Below, in pieces: positions 47,956 through 56,284 of a DNA stretch of 64,000 nucleotides; the stretch's first letter is position 1; each line of letters begins with the position of its first letter. The notes beneath the pieces are model-generated. The model searched no databases and had not been told where the DNA came from. It saw nothing but the letters and a program-made list of their open reading frames with translations. Source of the DNA: CAVOGJ01 sp963700865 (lineage in GTDB: Bacteria; Planctomycetota; Planctomycetia; Pirellulales; Pirellulaceae); the NCBI GenBank assembly GCA_963700865.1, contig CAVOZC010000001.1:1-64000 (forward strand). The letters run 5' to 3'. A program made the position numbers and the translations under genes.

Positions 47956-49188
47956 ATGCAAAACATCATTGTCCACAAGCCGTACGTCTATATCCCACCT
48001 CATCGGGGCAATTGGTGGCCGGCTTTCATTCAACGGTTTCGGCTGATCGACCGCTGGCTGAAGAAGAGTCACGGGGTCGTGGGCTGGGAAATCGTCCATG
48101 CCAAGCGACTGCGTGTATCCCTCGACGCGGGGCACGGCATTTTAATCGCGCCCAACCATAGCCGCCCCTGCGATCCCGTGGCGATCGGTTGGCTGGCGCG
48201 AGAGGTCGGCACGCACGTGTTTGCCATGGCGAGCTGGCATCTGTTCCAGCAAGACCGCTTGACCGCCTTCGCCATCCAGAAAATGGGAGGCTTCAGCGTC
48301 TATCGAGAAGGGATCGATCGGCAAGCCATCAATGAGGCGATCGATATCCTGGCGGCTGCGGAACGGCCACTCATCATCTTTCCCGAGGGAGGAGTGACGC
48401 GAACGAACGACCGCTTGCACGCGTTGCTGGAAGGCGTCGGCTTCATTGCCCGCACGGCGGCCAAGAAACGAAGCCGACAGACACCCAGTGGACAAGTGGT
48501 GATCCATCCGGTCGCGATGAAATACCTGTTTGCCAGCGACATAGAAAAGTCGCTTGATCCGATCCTCACGGATATCGAACATCGACTCTCGTGGAGACCG
48601 CAACGGAGCCTGCCCCTGGTCGATCGGATTACCAAGGTGGGCCTGACCCTGCTGACCCTGAAAGAAATCGAACATATGGGGCGGCCTCAGCAAGCCTCGT
48701 TTCAGGATCGCCTGCAGAATCTGATCAACCATCTGCTGGATCCCCTGGAGGAAGAGTGGCTGGGCAAGAAACAAACAGGGGGCATCATCGCCCGCGTAAA
48801 AGCGCTACGGATGAAGATCGTGCCCGATCTGGTGCGGGGGGAACTGTCCCCCAACGAACGCGAACGAAGAATGCGACAACTGGAAGATCTCTACTTGGCC
48901 CAGCAAGTCGCCAGCTACCCGCCCGATTACCTGACGAGCCAGCTTTCGGTCGACCGGTTACTGGAAACCGTCGAGCGTTTTGAAGAAGACCTCACCGATG
49001 AGGTCCGCGTTGCGGGATCGTTGCAAGTCGTGATGGAGGTGGCCGAAGCCATTTCCGTGCCGCTCGATCGAGATCGCTCCGGCGACAGCGATCCGCTGGT
49101 GCGGGCCATCGCCGAGTCGCTTCAGACGATGCTTGATCGGCTGGCCGAGCGGTCGCGACCCTACGACGGGCAACCGGCCGATGGATAA
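47956..49188 (+). CDS. PlsC-like 1-acylglycerol-3-phosphate acyltransferase with long C-terminal extension
   Basis: About 410 residues from ATG 47956. Acyltransferase blocks: I GILIAPNHSRPCDPVAIGWL (NHx4D), II GGFSVYREGIDRQ, III LIIFPEGGVTRTND. The typical PlsC is about 250 residues; here the C-terminal 200 residues (EHRLSWRPQRSLPLVDRITK, KQTGGIIARVKALRMKIVPD, ERRMRQLEDLYLAQQVASYP) form a charged helical domain of unknown role, shared by some planctomycete homologues by my recollection. Acts at the cytoplasmic membrane to make phosphatidic acid. Its stop overlaps the next start by 8 bases. Confidence 0.85.
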   Translation: MQNIIVHKPYVYIPPHRGNWWPAFIQRFRLIDRWLKKSHGVVGWEIVHAKRLRVSLDAGHGILIAPNHSRPCDPVAIGWLAREVGTHVFAMASWHLFQQDRLTAFAIQKMGGFSVYREGIDRQAINEAIDILAAAERPLIIFPEGGVTRTNDRLHALLEGVGFIARTAAKKRSRQTPSGQVVIHPVAMKYLFASDIEKSLDPILTDIEHRLSWRPQRSLPLVDRITKVGLTLLTLKEIEHMGRPQQASFQDRLQNLINHLLDPLEEEWLGKKQTGGIIARVKALRMKIVPDLVRGELSPNERERRMRQLEDLYLAQQVASYPPDYLTSQLSVDRLLETVERFEEDLTDEVRVAGSLQVVMEVAEAISVPLDRDRSGDSDPLVRAIAESLQTMLDRLAERSRPYDGQPADG

Positions 49189-50684
49189 GCCGTCCTCTTG
49201 CTGGAACAACCTGTGGATAGGACTCCTGCTGTTTCTTTTGGGACTGAGTCTGCGGGCGCCGCAAATCTCAGCCAGCCTCTGGCTGGACGAACTGCATACC
49301 GCCTGGACGATCCGCGACGGCGTCGCCGCGATCCCATTCCGAGCCCGGCTGGGAAATCAGGAACCGCTTTATTTTCTCTTGCCTTTGGTCGCGACCAGGA
49401 TTGGGGGCTGGAACGAAGCGGCCCTGCGGATGCCCTCGCTGCTGGCGGGCACGCTCTTCCCCGTCTGCGTGTTTGGCGTGGGAACCCGGCTGCTGGGCTG
49501 TCGGTCCGCGGCGCTCGGCGGAGCCTGCTTGGCCGTGATCGATTCCACCAACTTGTTTTACTCGATCGAAGCTCGACCCTACGCCGTCGTGCAATGGGTC
49601 GCGCTCGGCCAACTGGCGGCTTTTCTGCTCTGGATTCGTCTGGGGGACCAAGACTCACCCGAAATCAGTCGGCGTTGCGGTTGGCTATGGTGCCTGCTGT
49701 CCCTGCTGCTGTTTCATCTTCACTTGACCACGGCACCGCTCGTCTTGTCCCAAGTCGCGGTGGCGAGTTGGTTCCGCTGGCGGCGGGGTGCAACCGGACC
49801 ACCACAGTTGGGCCGCATTCTGTCGATGACCGTCATCGGTAGTCTGCCAGCGCTGGGGCTCGTGCAGTTTGTGATCGGACGCAGGATGGCCTGGGCGACG
49901 TTCGTACCTCTACCAGGGCTACGCGAAACACTTACCGTGCTCCCCTTCGGTCTGTTTCTGGCGTTGCCGTTGATCCTGCTCGCCATCACCGACCGGCTGC
50001 CGCGGGAGAGCAGGCATCGGTCCATCGTGGACGACCGGCGCCGTCGCAACCGGGACACGGCGATGACGTGCCTGCTGATCCTGTTTATTTTTCTGACGCT
50101 CGCCTGGTGCCTCACGCGGCTGGATATCGCCCGGCTGTACTACCGCCGCTACTTGTTCTGCGGCACCGCCTGCCTGACGATGGCCGGGAGCAGCATCCTG
50201 GCTCTCATCAATCCGCGGTTTCGACGCGTCGCGGTGATCCTACTGATGGTCGTCGCGATCCTCACATCGCGACCCCTGTCCCGGCTGATAAGAGACCGGC
50301 CGCTTATCGTGCGGGCGGATGAGGATTCGGCGCGGACTGTGCGCGTACCTGCAGCAGCTTCCGTCGCGGCCCGTGGTGGTGGACGCGGGCCTGATCGAAT
50401 GCGACCCGTCGGCTGGTAAGGCGCCGTTTGACCCAACGCCGGCGGAAGCGTTACGGTTCGACGCGTATTGCTGCCTGCCTCTGACCGGCTTTTACGCGCT
50501 GCCTGACTGGGCCCGCACCCCCATACCGGCGAGTTGCCAGCGGGGCGAGACCGCGGGATTCCCCCACGGTCCCTGCTGGTACGTCTGCCGTCGTCCTCCC
50601 GCTGAGGCCACCGTGCGGGCCTGGGGACTGGGGCCCGAGCCTCTCGCCCAATTCGGTCGAGTCCAGCTTTACGCTGGCAGCTAG
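49181..50684 (+). CDS. GT39-like membrane glycosyltransferase (frameshifted)
   Basis: About 500 residues after repair. From ATG 49181 (MDKPSSCWNNLWIGLLLFLL), with the periplasmic LWLDELHTAW (the acidic catalytic DE of GT-C enzymes of the GT39/ArnT group), YSIEARPYAVVQWVAL, and ten or so helices. The frame changes at about 50330, after LIVRADED, and continues YLQQLPSRPVVVDAGLIECD to the TAG at 50682-50684. A polyprenyl-phosphate-sugar-dependent transferase acting on the outer face of the inner membrane is likely. Coupled to the PlsC-like gene by an 8-base overlap. The array begins about 80 bases past its stop. Confidence 0.8.
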
Positions 50685-50765
50685 AAAGAACAAGAAAGGA
50701 GGCAAGTCTACTCTCTTTGGGAGAAAAGATTTGTTTCGAAATCGTCGTCCCCGTCATTCTTCTCT

Positions 50766-52370
50766 CACAAGGGGCTTCGTTGGACCGCGAGCCAGAAGAG
50801 TCCGCCAGGGACAACGAACCACTCCGCGATGACGAAGCTGGCGGGCTCTGGCGGCGTGCGCGTTTCTTCGCGTGTTCGGTCGTCTGGGCGAAACGCGCTT
50901 CGTTGGACCGCGAGCCAGAAGAGTCCGCCAGGGACAACGAACCACTCCGCGATGACGAAGCTGGCGGGCTCTGGCGGCGTGCGCGTTTCTTCGCGTGTTC
51001 GGTCGTCTGGCGAAACGTGCTTCGTTGGACCGCGAGCCACAAGAGCCCGCCAGGGACAACGAACCACTCCGCGATGACGAAGCTGGCGGGCTCTGGCGGC
51101 GTGCGCGTTTCTTCGCGTGTTCGGTCGTCTGGGCGAAACGCGCTTCGTTGGACCGCGAGCCAGAAGAGTCCGCCAGGGACAACGAACCACTCCGCGATGA
51201 CGAAGCTGGCGGGCTCTGGCGGCGTGCGCGTTTCTTCGCGTGTTCGGTCGTCTGGGCGAAACGCGCTTCGTTGGACCGAGCGAGCCACAAGAGCCCGCCA
51301 GGGACAACGAACCACTCAGCGATGACGAAGCTGGCGGGCTCTGGCGGCGTGCGCGTTTCTTCGCGTGTTCGGTCGTCTGGCGAAACTGCGGCACGCCGCC
51401 GAAGAATGCCGCTTGCATCCGCCGAGCCCAAAACGTCAACACAGGCATTCTTCTCTGGCTCGCGGTCTAACGACGCCGCCGCGTTTCCGGGCGAAACTGC
51501 GCTTCGTTGGACCGCGAGCCAGAAGAGCCCGCCAGGGACAACGAACCACTCCGCGATGACGAAGCTGGCGGGCTCTGGCGGCGTGCGCGTTTCTTCGCGT
51601 GTTCGGTCGTCTGGGCGAAACGCGCTTCGTTGGACCGCGAGCCAGAAGAGCCCGCCAGGGACAACGAACCACTCCGCGATGACGAAGCTGGCGGGCTCTG
51701 GCGGCGTGCGCGTTTCTTCGCGTGTTCGGTCGTCTGGCGAAACGGACGCCGCGAATGCCGCTTGCATCCGCCGAGCCGAAACGTACGGCACTTCGGTCGC
51801 GTGGATCCTGGCGCGAGCCAGAAGAGTCCGCCAGGGACAACGAACCACTCCGCGATGACGCAAGCTGGCGGGCTCTGGCGGCGTGCGGCGTTTCTTCGCG
51901 TGTTCGGTCGTCTGGCGAAACGCGCACGCCGCCGAAGAATGCCGCTTGCATCCGCCGAGCCCAAAACGTCAACACAGGCATTCTTCTCTGGCTCGCGGTC
52001 TAACGACGACGCCGCGTTTCCGGGCGAAACTCGGCTCGTTGGACCGCGAGCCAGAAGAGTCCGCCAGGGACAACGAACCACTCCGCGATGACGACAGCTG
52101 GCGGGCTCTGGCGGCGTGCGCGTTTCTCGCGCGCGGTTCCGGGCGAAACGCGCTTCGTTGGACCGCGAGCCAGAAGAGTCCGCCAGGGACAACGAACCAC
52201 TCCGCGATGACGAAGCTGGCGGGCTCTGGCGGCGTGCGCGTTTCTTCGCGTGTTCGGTCGTCTGGCGAAACGCGCACGCCGCCGAAGAATGCCGCTTGCA
52301 TCCGCCGAGCCCAAACCGTCAACACTGGCATGCTTCTCTGGCTCGCGGTCGAACGACGCCTGCACGTTCC
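50766..52370. repeat. Composite array of 123-bp hairpin-forming tandem repeats
   Basis: Ten A units start at 50775, 50898, 51020, 51143, 51266, 51502, 51625, about 51805, about 52033 and 52153. Spacing is 123 (once 122) when adjacent. A second unit B, about 105-120 bp, interrupts the series at about 51380-51499, 51920-52030 and 52270-52366, with a diverged version at 51740-51800. Each A unit has two perfect or near-perfect inverted repeats: a 12-bp stem (unit positions 23-34 with 64-75, AGAGCCCGCCAG / CTGGCGGGCTCT) and a 9-bp stem (84-92 with 116-124, GCGCGTTTC / GAAACGCGC). B carries GAAGAATGCC / GGCATTCTTC. The right end of B (tctggctcgcggtctaacg) is the near-perfect inverse of the left end of A. 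Five of six frames are open because 123 is divisible by 3. No CRISPR-like unique spacers. Confidence 0.9.
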
Positions 52371-52373
52371 TGT

Positions 52374-53138
52374 TCACGATCGATACAGGTTCAGGCTGCT
52401 GCGGTCACCGATCCGCTGGAAGAGATCACGGATTTGAGCGTACGCTTGCGTCAGGCCGAGGGAATCATCCCCGGCGTGACCGGCAGCGCCCAGGCGATAG
52501 AAGTGAGGCACACTCAGCACGAGTCCGCACGCGTTGGCATGCTCCTGCCCGACCGGCGATTGCATCGAAACCGCCTCGATGACGGCACCCTGCTCGGTCT
52601 GCAGTACCAACGACGCTTCCCCGCGATGTGCCTGCCCACCCGTGGCATCGATCACCGCGGAAACCCGCCATCGCGTTGAGGTGGTCGCGGGCGAGCCAGT
52701 CTCACTAGCCAGCAATTCGAACCGATCAGGCTCCGGATGATCGTCGTCCACCGCTTCCCACGCCGACTCGTCGAAAGTCAGCTGCGTTACCGATAAGACT
52801 TGTGTCGGACACAGCAGAGAATCCGCCACCAGGTCCGATGCGGCCAAGGGGATCAAGTAGCGGCCCAGCCAATCTCCGACCATGAGTAGCTCGGTGTCGG
52901 CGGGTGGCAGAAAGCTCTCGTCCTGCGCTTCGAGTGCCTGAAGTCCAAGTGACGTCACACACTGGGAAAAAGGTGCCCAGAGAGGCTGATCGGCCTGCGG
53001 ACGCAGCGACGCGCCGACTTCCTGCTGCTCGAAAAGGTGCACGCGATAACCGAGAAAGCGGGCGTAGAGCGCGGCTTCCACGCCTACGGGGCCGGCACCG
53101 ATGATGCCGATACAGGCAGGTGGTTCTAGAGCAGTCAT
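52374..53138 (-). CDS. FAD/NAD(P)-binding protein, oxidoreductase-like
   Basis: 254 residues with an N-terminal dinucleotide-binding GIIGAGPVGVEAALYARFLG and glutamate at the end of the second strand (VHLFEQQ), then ASLRPQADQPLWAPF, and a second motif AVIDATGGQ typical of flavoproteins. The C-terminal end contains HFYRLGAAGHAGDDSLGLTQ and LFQRIGDRSSLNLY. No clear substrate domain. It lies 31 bases downstream of thiO on the same strand and its stop touches the end of the tandem array (52374). Perhaps a partner of thiO, but thiamine synthesis genes thiG, thiS and thiE are absent from the window, so this is speculative. Confidence 0.65.
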   Translation of the reverse strand: MTALEPPACIGIIGAGPVGVEAALYARFLGYRVHLFEQQEVGASLRPQADQPLWAPFSQCVTSLGLQALEAQDESFLPPADTELLMVGDWLGRYLIPLAASDLVADSLLCPTQVLSVTQLTFDESAWEAVDDDHPEPDRFELLASETGSPATTSTRWRVSAVIDATGGQAHRGEASLVLQTEQGAVIEAVSMQSPVGQEHANACGLVLSVPHFYRLGAAGHAGDDSLGLTQAYAQIRDLFQRIGDRSSLNLYRS

Positions 53139-53169
53139 CGACGATTCGTTTCCTGTGGTTACCGAGCCG

Positions 53170-54294
53170 TTACTTTCGTGTGACCGAAAAGGGCCGCAGG
53201 TCCAACGCGGGCGGCTGCCCTTCCATCACGTCGGCCAGGAGCTGTGCGGTCGCCGGCGACAGCGCAATCCCCGCACGAAAATGCCCCGTGGCGACAAAGC
53301 CACCCGGCAGATGAGGCACCGCGCCCAGAAACGGCCAACCGTCGCCCGAGGCGGGCCGCAGTCCCGCCCAGGTGGCCTCTACCGTAGCTCTCTCCAGCTC
53401 GGGCAGCAAGGAGCAGGCAAATTGCTGGATGCCGCGCAATCCGTCCGCCGTGGTCGTTTCCACAAAGCCCGTGTCTTCGACCGTCGAGCCAACATACAGT
53501 CGGCCATCGAGGCGCGGCACAATGTAGTTCGGCCCTTCGTTCAAAACGCATCGCAACCGTCCGGGTTCGGCACGGTAGAGTACCGCCTGACCTCGCATCG
53601 GTTCGACGTGCAAAGGCAGCCCCAAGGCGTGGCCGAGTCGGCCACTCCAAGCTCCCGCCGCAATGCAGAACTGTCTCGATCGGAGCGTGGTCTCAGGGAA
53701 CTCAAATCTCCAGCCGTCACCGTCCCGCGCCCAGTGGGAGAGCGCGGCGTGTTCGAGCATTTCGACGCCACGCGCCCGACAAGCGGCCTGCAGGGCGCGC
53801 AAATAGCGAGGCGGGCGCAGTGACCACTCGTCGGGAAGATAATACGCGGCGAGGATGCGTCCCCTGTCGATGGCCATTCCGAGTGCCGCTTCTCGACGGC
53901 TGAGATCCGATAGCGTCATCGCTTCCACGCGGACCCCCGTGGCCTTCCATTCCACGACCGACGTTGCCAGGGACGCCCGTTCCCAGGGACGCGTGGCCAA
54001 GTGGATGCCGCCCGACGTATTCCGTTCGATCGCCAACCGGCTTTCGGATTCGATGGCCGCCAACCATGCTGGCAGCAACCGCCGGCTTAACGCGTGCAGT
54101 TTGTCCAAGGGGTCCAGGTGGGGAGAGTCTTCCAGGGCGGGAGCAGGCAGAATACCGGCCGCCGCCCACGACGTCTGCTGGCCCATCCGGCGTGCGTCGA
54201 CGACACAGACACGATACCCGCGTCTCGCCATTTCGTAGGCGATGCCAAGTCCGATGACGCCACCTCCAAGCATCGTGCAATCAAACGATTTCAT
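53170..54294 (-). CDS. thiO: Glycine oxidase ThiO-like FAD-dependent oxidoreductase
   Basis: About 374 residues from ATG 54294, a typical ThiO length. A DAO-family flavoprotein: N-terminal TMLGGGVIGLGIAYEMARRG, glutamate-type strand VVDARRMGQQTSWAAAGIL (the SWAAAG region contacts FAD), then a substrate domain with IERNTSGGIHLA and catalytic-site motifs in EPMRGQAVLY and YIVPRLDGRLYVGSTVEDTG; C-terminal GLRPASGDGWPFLGAVP and GHFRAGIALSPATAQLLADV. Oxidises glycine to the imine used for the thiazole ring of thiamine. The general D-amino-acid-oxidase fold also includes sarcosine oxidases, so the call is by motif resemblance. Intact. Confidence 0.82.
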   Translation of the reverse strand: MKSFDCTMLGGGVIGLGIAYEMARRGYRVCVVDARRMGQQTSWAAAGILPAPALEDSPHLDPLDKLHALSRRLLPAWLAAIESESRLAIERNTSGGIHLATRPWERASLATSVVEWKATGVRVEAMTLSDLSRREAALGMAIDRGRILAAYYLPDEWSLRPPRYLRALQAACRARGVEMLEHAALSHWARDGDGWRFEFPETTLRSRQFCIAAGAWSGRLGHALGLPLHVEPMRGQAVLYRAEPGRLRCVLNEGPNYIVPRLDGRLYVGSTVEDTGFVETTTADGLRGIQQFACSLLPELERATVEATWAGLRPASGDGWPFLGAVPHLPGGFVATGHFRAGIALSPATAQLLADVMEGQPPALDLRPFSVTRK

Positions 54295-54663
54295 CGCGTC
54301 TACGCCGCAAGGTGCTGAGCTGCATCGGCTCGTCAAGCGGCGGTCCCATGGGTCGGTGTCGGGGCTTGTCGGATTTCATTTCCAGTGGCAGCCGGGTAAC
54401 GCAGCGGCATTCCAGAGGCAGTATAGCTGCCCATTCCGTCGACTCGCACCCGGTGGAAACTCCCAGGACGGGCACGTCCCACGACGCTGGCAGCTAGATA
54501 AGCCACTGGGTGCTGGGAGATTTCGGTCTTGCTTATCCGGGGTGGTCGCCATTATCACTCTCCTCCGCGTGGGGTCGGCTTCCAGCCTGTTGATCGTTGA
54601 GAGCGACAGCCCACAAACCGTGGGCACCGCGAGGGCACACCAAGACACCGGGACACAACAGTG
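54295..54663. other. Intergenic region between thiO and a small membrane gene
   Basis: About 370 bases upstream of two divergent genes. A TPP riboswitch would be expected if thiO were thiamine-controlled, but none of its signature segments (CUGAGA...) is visible. A short hairpin CCCACAAACCGTGGG at about 54609-54623 precedes the start of the downstream gene. No gene seen. Confidence 0.45.
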
Positions 54664-55080
54664 ATGAACCAGATTGCATCCTCCATTCTGATCTTGTCGG
54701 CATCGATTTGCGGCTATGCCGCGGCGGTCCGGCCCGCGGCCGACGGGCTTGGCGGGCTCATGAGCCTGATCGGTGTCGGGTTGGGGTTGTGGGGCGGTCT
54801 GGCCCTGGTCACGTCGATCACTCGCGAGACGTCGCTGGAACTGGAAGCAGCCGATTTGGACGCATGGCGGGTCCAGCGGGGCCACGCACCGTCCCGCGAG
54901 GCGATTTCTCGGCCCGAATCTGCTTTGCCCGCATCCGCCCGTGATGGCCTGCGACTGTCGCCGGAAACGAGTGCCCAGGTCTCGCTGGCCGCGAACGCGC
55001 ATGGTCAATCTCGATCGGATTTTGTGGACGAGGTACTCCGCCGCCACTTGCCTCGGTATACCCATCGCCGGGCGGCGTAA
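54664..55080 (+). CDS. Small membrane protein, unknown
   Basis: 139 residues from ATG 54664 (MNQIASSILILSASICGYAA). Two N-terminal hydrophobic segments (ILILSASICGYAAAV and GLMSLIGVGLGLWGGLALV) and a charged, partly helical C-terminal half with HGQSRSDFVDEVLRRHLP, a pattern somewhat like ribbon-helix-helix proteins. Likely anchored with its C-terminus inside the cell. Convergent with the gene at 55102. Family not recognised. Confidence 0.55.
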   Translation: MNQIASSILILSASICGYAAAVRPAADGLGGLMSLIGVGLGLWGGLALVTSITRETSLELEAADLDAWRVQRGHAPSREAISRPESALPASARDGLRLSPETSAQVSLAANAHGQSRSDFVDEVLRRHLPRYTHRRAA

Positions 55081-55101
55081 CCGATGGCCAAGGCCGGACC
55101 C

Positions 55102-55956
55102 TCAAGCCGCCGGACGGTGACCGACCGTGCGTTCCCGCAACCAGGCGTCGGAAACAAACCGCTTCAAGAAGGATTGTAGGCATTGTTCGGCGGGCTCCCT
55201 CCGGCCCGACGCTCGATCGGCACCAGTTCGATCGACGAGCCCCGACCAGGTGAGTTCGACCTGCCAGTCTTGCTCCTGAGAAATGGCGTTAACGCGTTCC
55301 ATGATCCGCAAGGCCCAGGCGGCACCAAAGGCGTTGCGAAAGTCCACCCAGGCGGCCTCGACGCCAGGCGGCCGCCTGCGGCGTCTGAGTCCCCAGGCCA
55401 CTCCCCACAGCGCCAAAAGCAGCAGCATACTGCTGACGGAAGGGTTCGCCGAGGTGCGCCGCAGTAGCGGTAAGTGAGGCATCAACAGCGAGACCTGAGC
55501 CAGGGCGACGAGCAGCGCCGGCAGGGCGAAACGCGTGGGCAAGTGGTTCGCCAGCCCCACGAAAACGAGCAGCCACAGGAACCAGCCGCGGGCATCGTGG
55601 ATTTGCAGCCCACTCCGCTGCAACCAGAGAGACTCGGCTGCCGGTAGCGCCAGTACGACCCACAGGGACGCCACAATCAAGTGCCAGGCGCGATGCTGCG
55701 GCCGCTTGGCGCCCAGCAGGCACACAGCGGGGCACAATGTCAAAACGGCCGCCATGTAGTCGAGTGCTGCCTGACCTGTCGTGGGCGGATCGCCTGGGAT
55801 GACCGGGCCGTGCCGGCAGAGTAAAGCGAGCAGGCTCCCCAACGCCCACCACCAGGGGCCGATCAGGGTCGTCCCTCGCAGATAGCGGTATCCGATCCAG
55901 ACCAGCAGCATGATCGCTACCGAAACCGTCACCATACTCCCGCTTGCAAAAGACAT
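55102..55956 (-). CDS. Polytopic membrane protein, unknown
   Basis: About 284 residues from ATG 55956 (MSFASGSMVTVSVAIMLLVW); a second Met at 55971 is also possible. About six membrane segments, including VTVSVAIMLLVWIGYRYL, PWWWALGSLLALLCRH, LIVASLWVVLALPAAESL, WFLWLLVFVGLANHLP and MLLLLALWGVAWGLRRR. The C-terminal 80 residues (AWVDFRNAFGAAWALRIMER, VELTWSGLVDR) are soluble and charged. It resembles uncharacterised planctomycete membrane proteins; no function can be proposed. Intact. Confidence 0.6.
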   Translation of the reverse strand: MSFASGSMVTVSVAIMLLVWIGYRYLRGTTLIGPWWWALGSLLALLCRHGPVIPGDPPTTGQAALDYMAAVLTLCPAVCLLGAKRPQHRAWHLIVASLWVVLALPAAESLWLQRSGLQIHDARGWFLWLLVFVGLANHLPTRFALPALLVALAQVSLLMPHLPLLRRTSANPSVSSMLLLLALWGVAWGLRRRRRPPGVEAAWVDFRNAFGAAWALRIMERVNAISQEQDWQVELTWSGLVDRTGADRASGRREPAEQCLQSFLKRFVSDAWLRERTVGHRPAA

Positions 55957-56284
55957 CGCCCGTCCTGCCATCTGGATACCGCCGCACCGTTCGCCCACGC
56001 GATGTATCCACGCTGCGACCCGCACTGGCTCCTGAGAATCGCGCTGTCCGGCACAATCCGTCGTGGGAGTGCCAAAAAGGGATAAAAAATCTGGCTGGCC
56101 ATTTGCCCATCTCAGGGGGAGAGGGCATCTTTCAATGATATGTTGCCCCCCGGTGCGCCCCAAATGCGCCGCAAGTGATAACCTACCCACCCCCACGACC
56201 TCGGACGGTCGCTCACCTTGAGTGATGCAGAATCCCCACGCGATTCTGCCCTACCGATCACCTCACTGACAAGGAGTCAGGTTC

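Noticed and set aside
50149..52331. Several long reading frames on both strands within the repeat array (up to 388 codons)
   Set aside because: They arise because the unit length is a multiple of three and lacks stops in five frames; they differ only by frame, lack ribosome sites, and overlap each other and the glycosyltransferase gene antisense.
50766..52370. CRISPR array or CRISPR-like locus
   Set aside because: Units are about 123 bp and nearly identical throughout, with no unique spacers and no cas genes nearby.
54295..54663. TPP riboswitch upstream of thiO
   Set aside because: None of the conserved TPP aptamer segments is visible on the minus strand.
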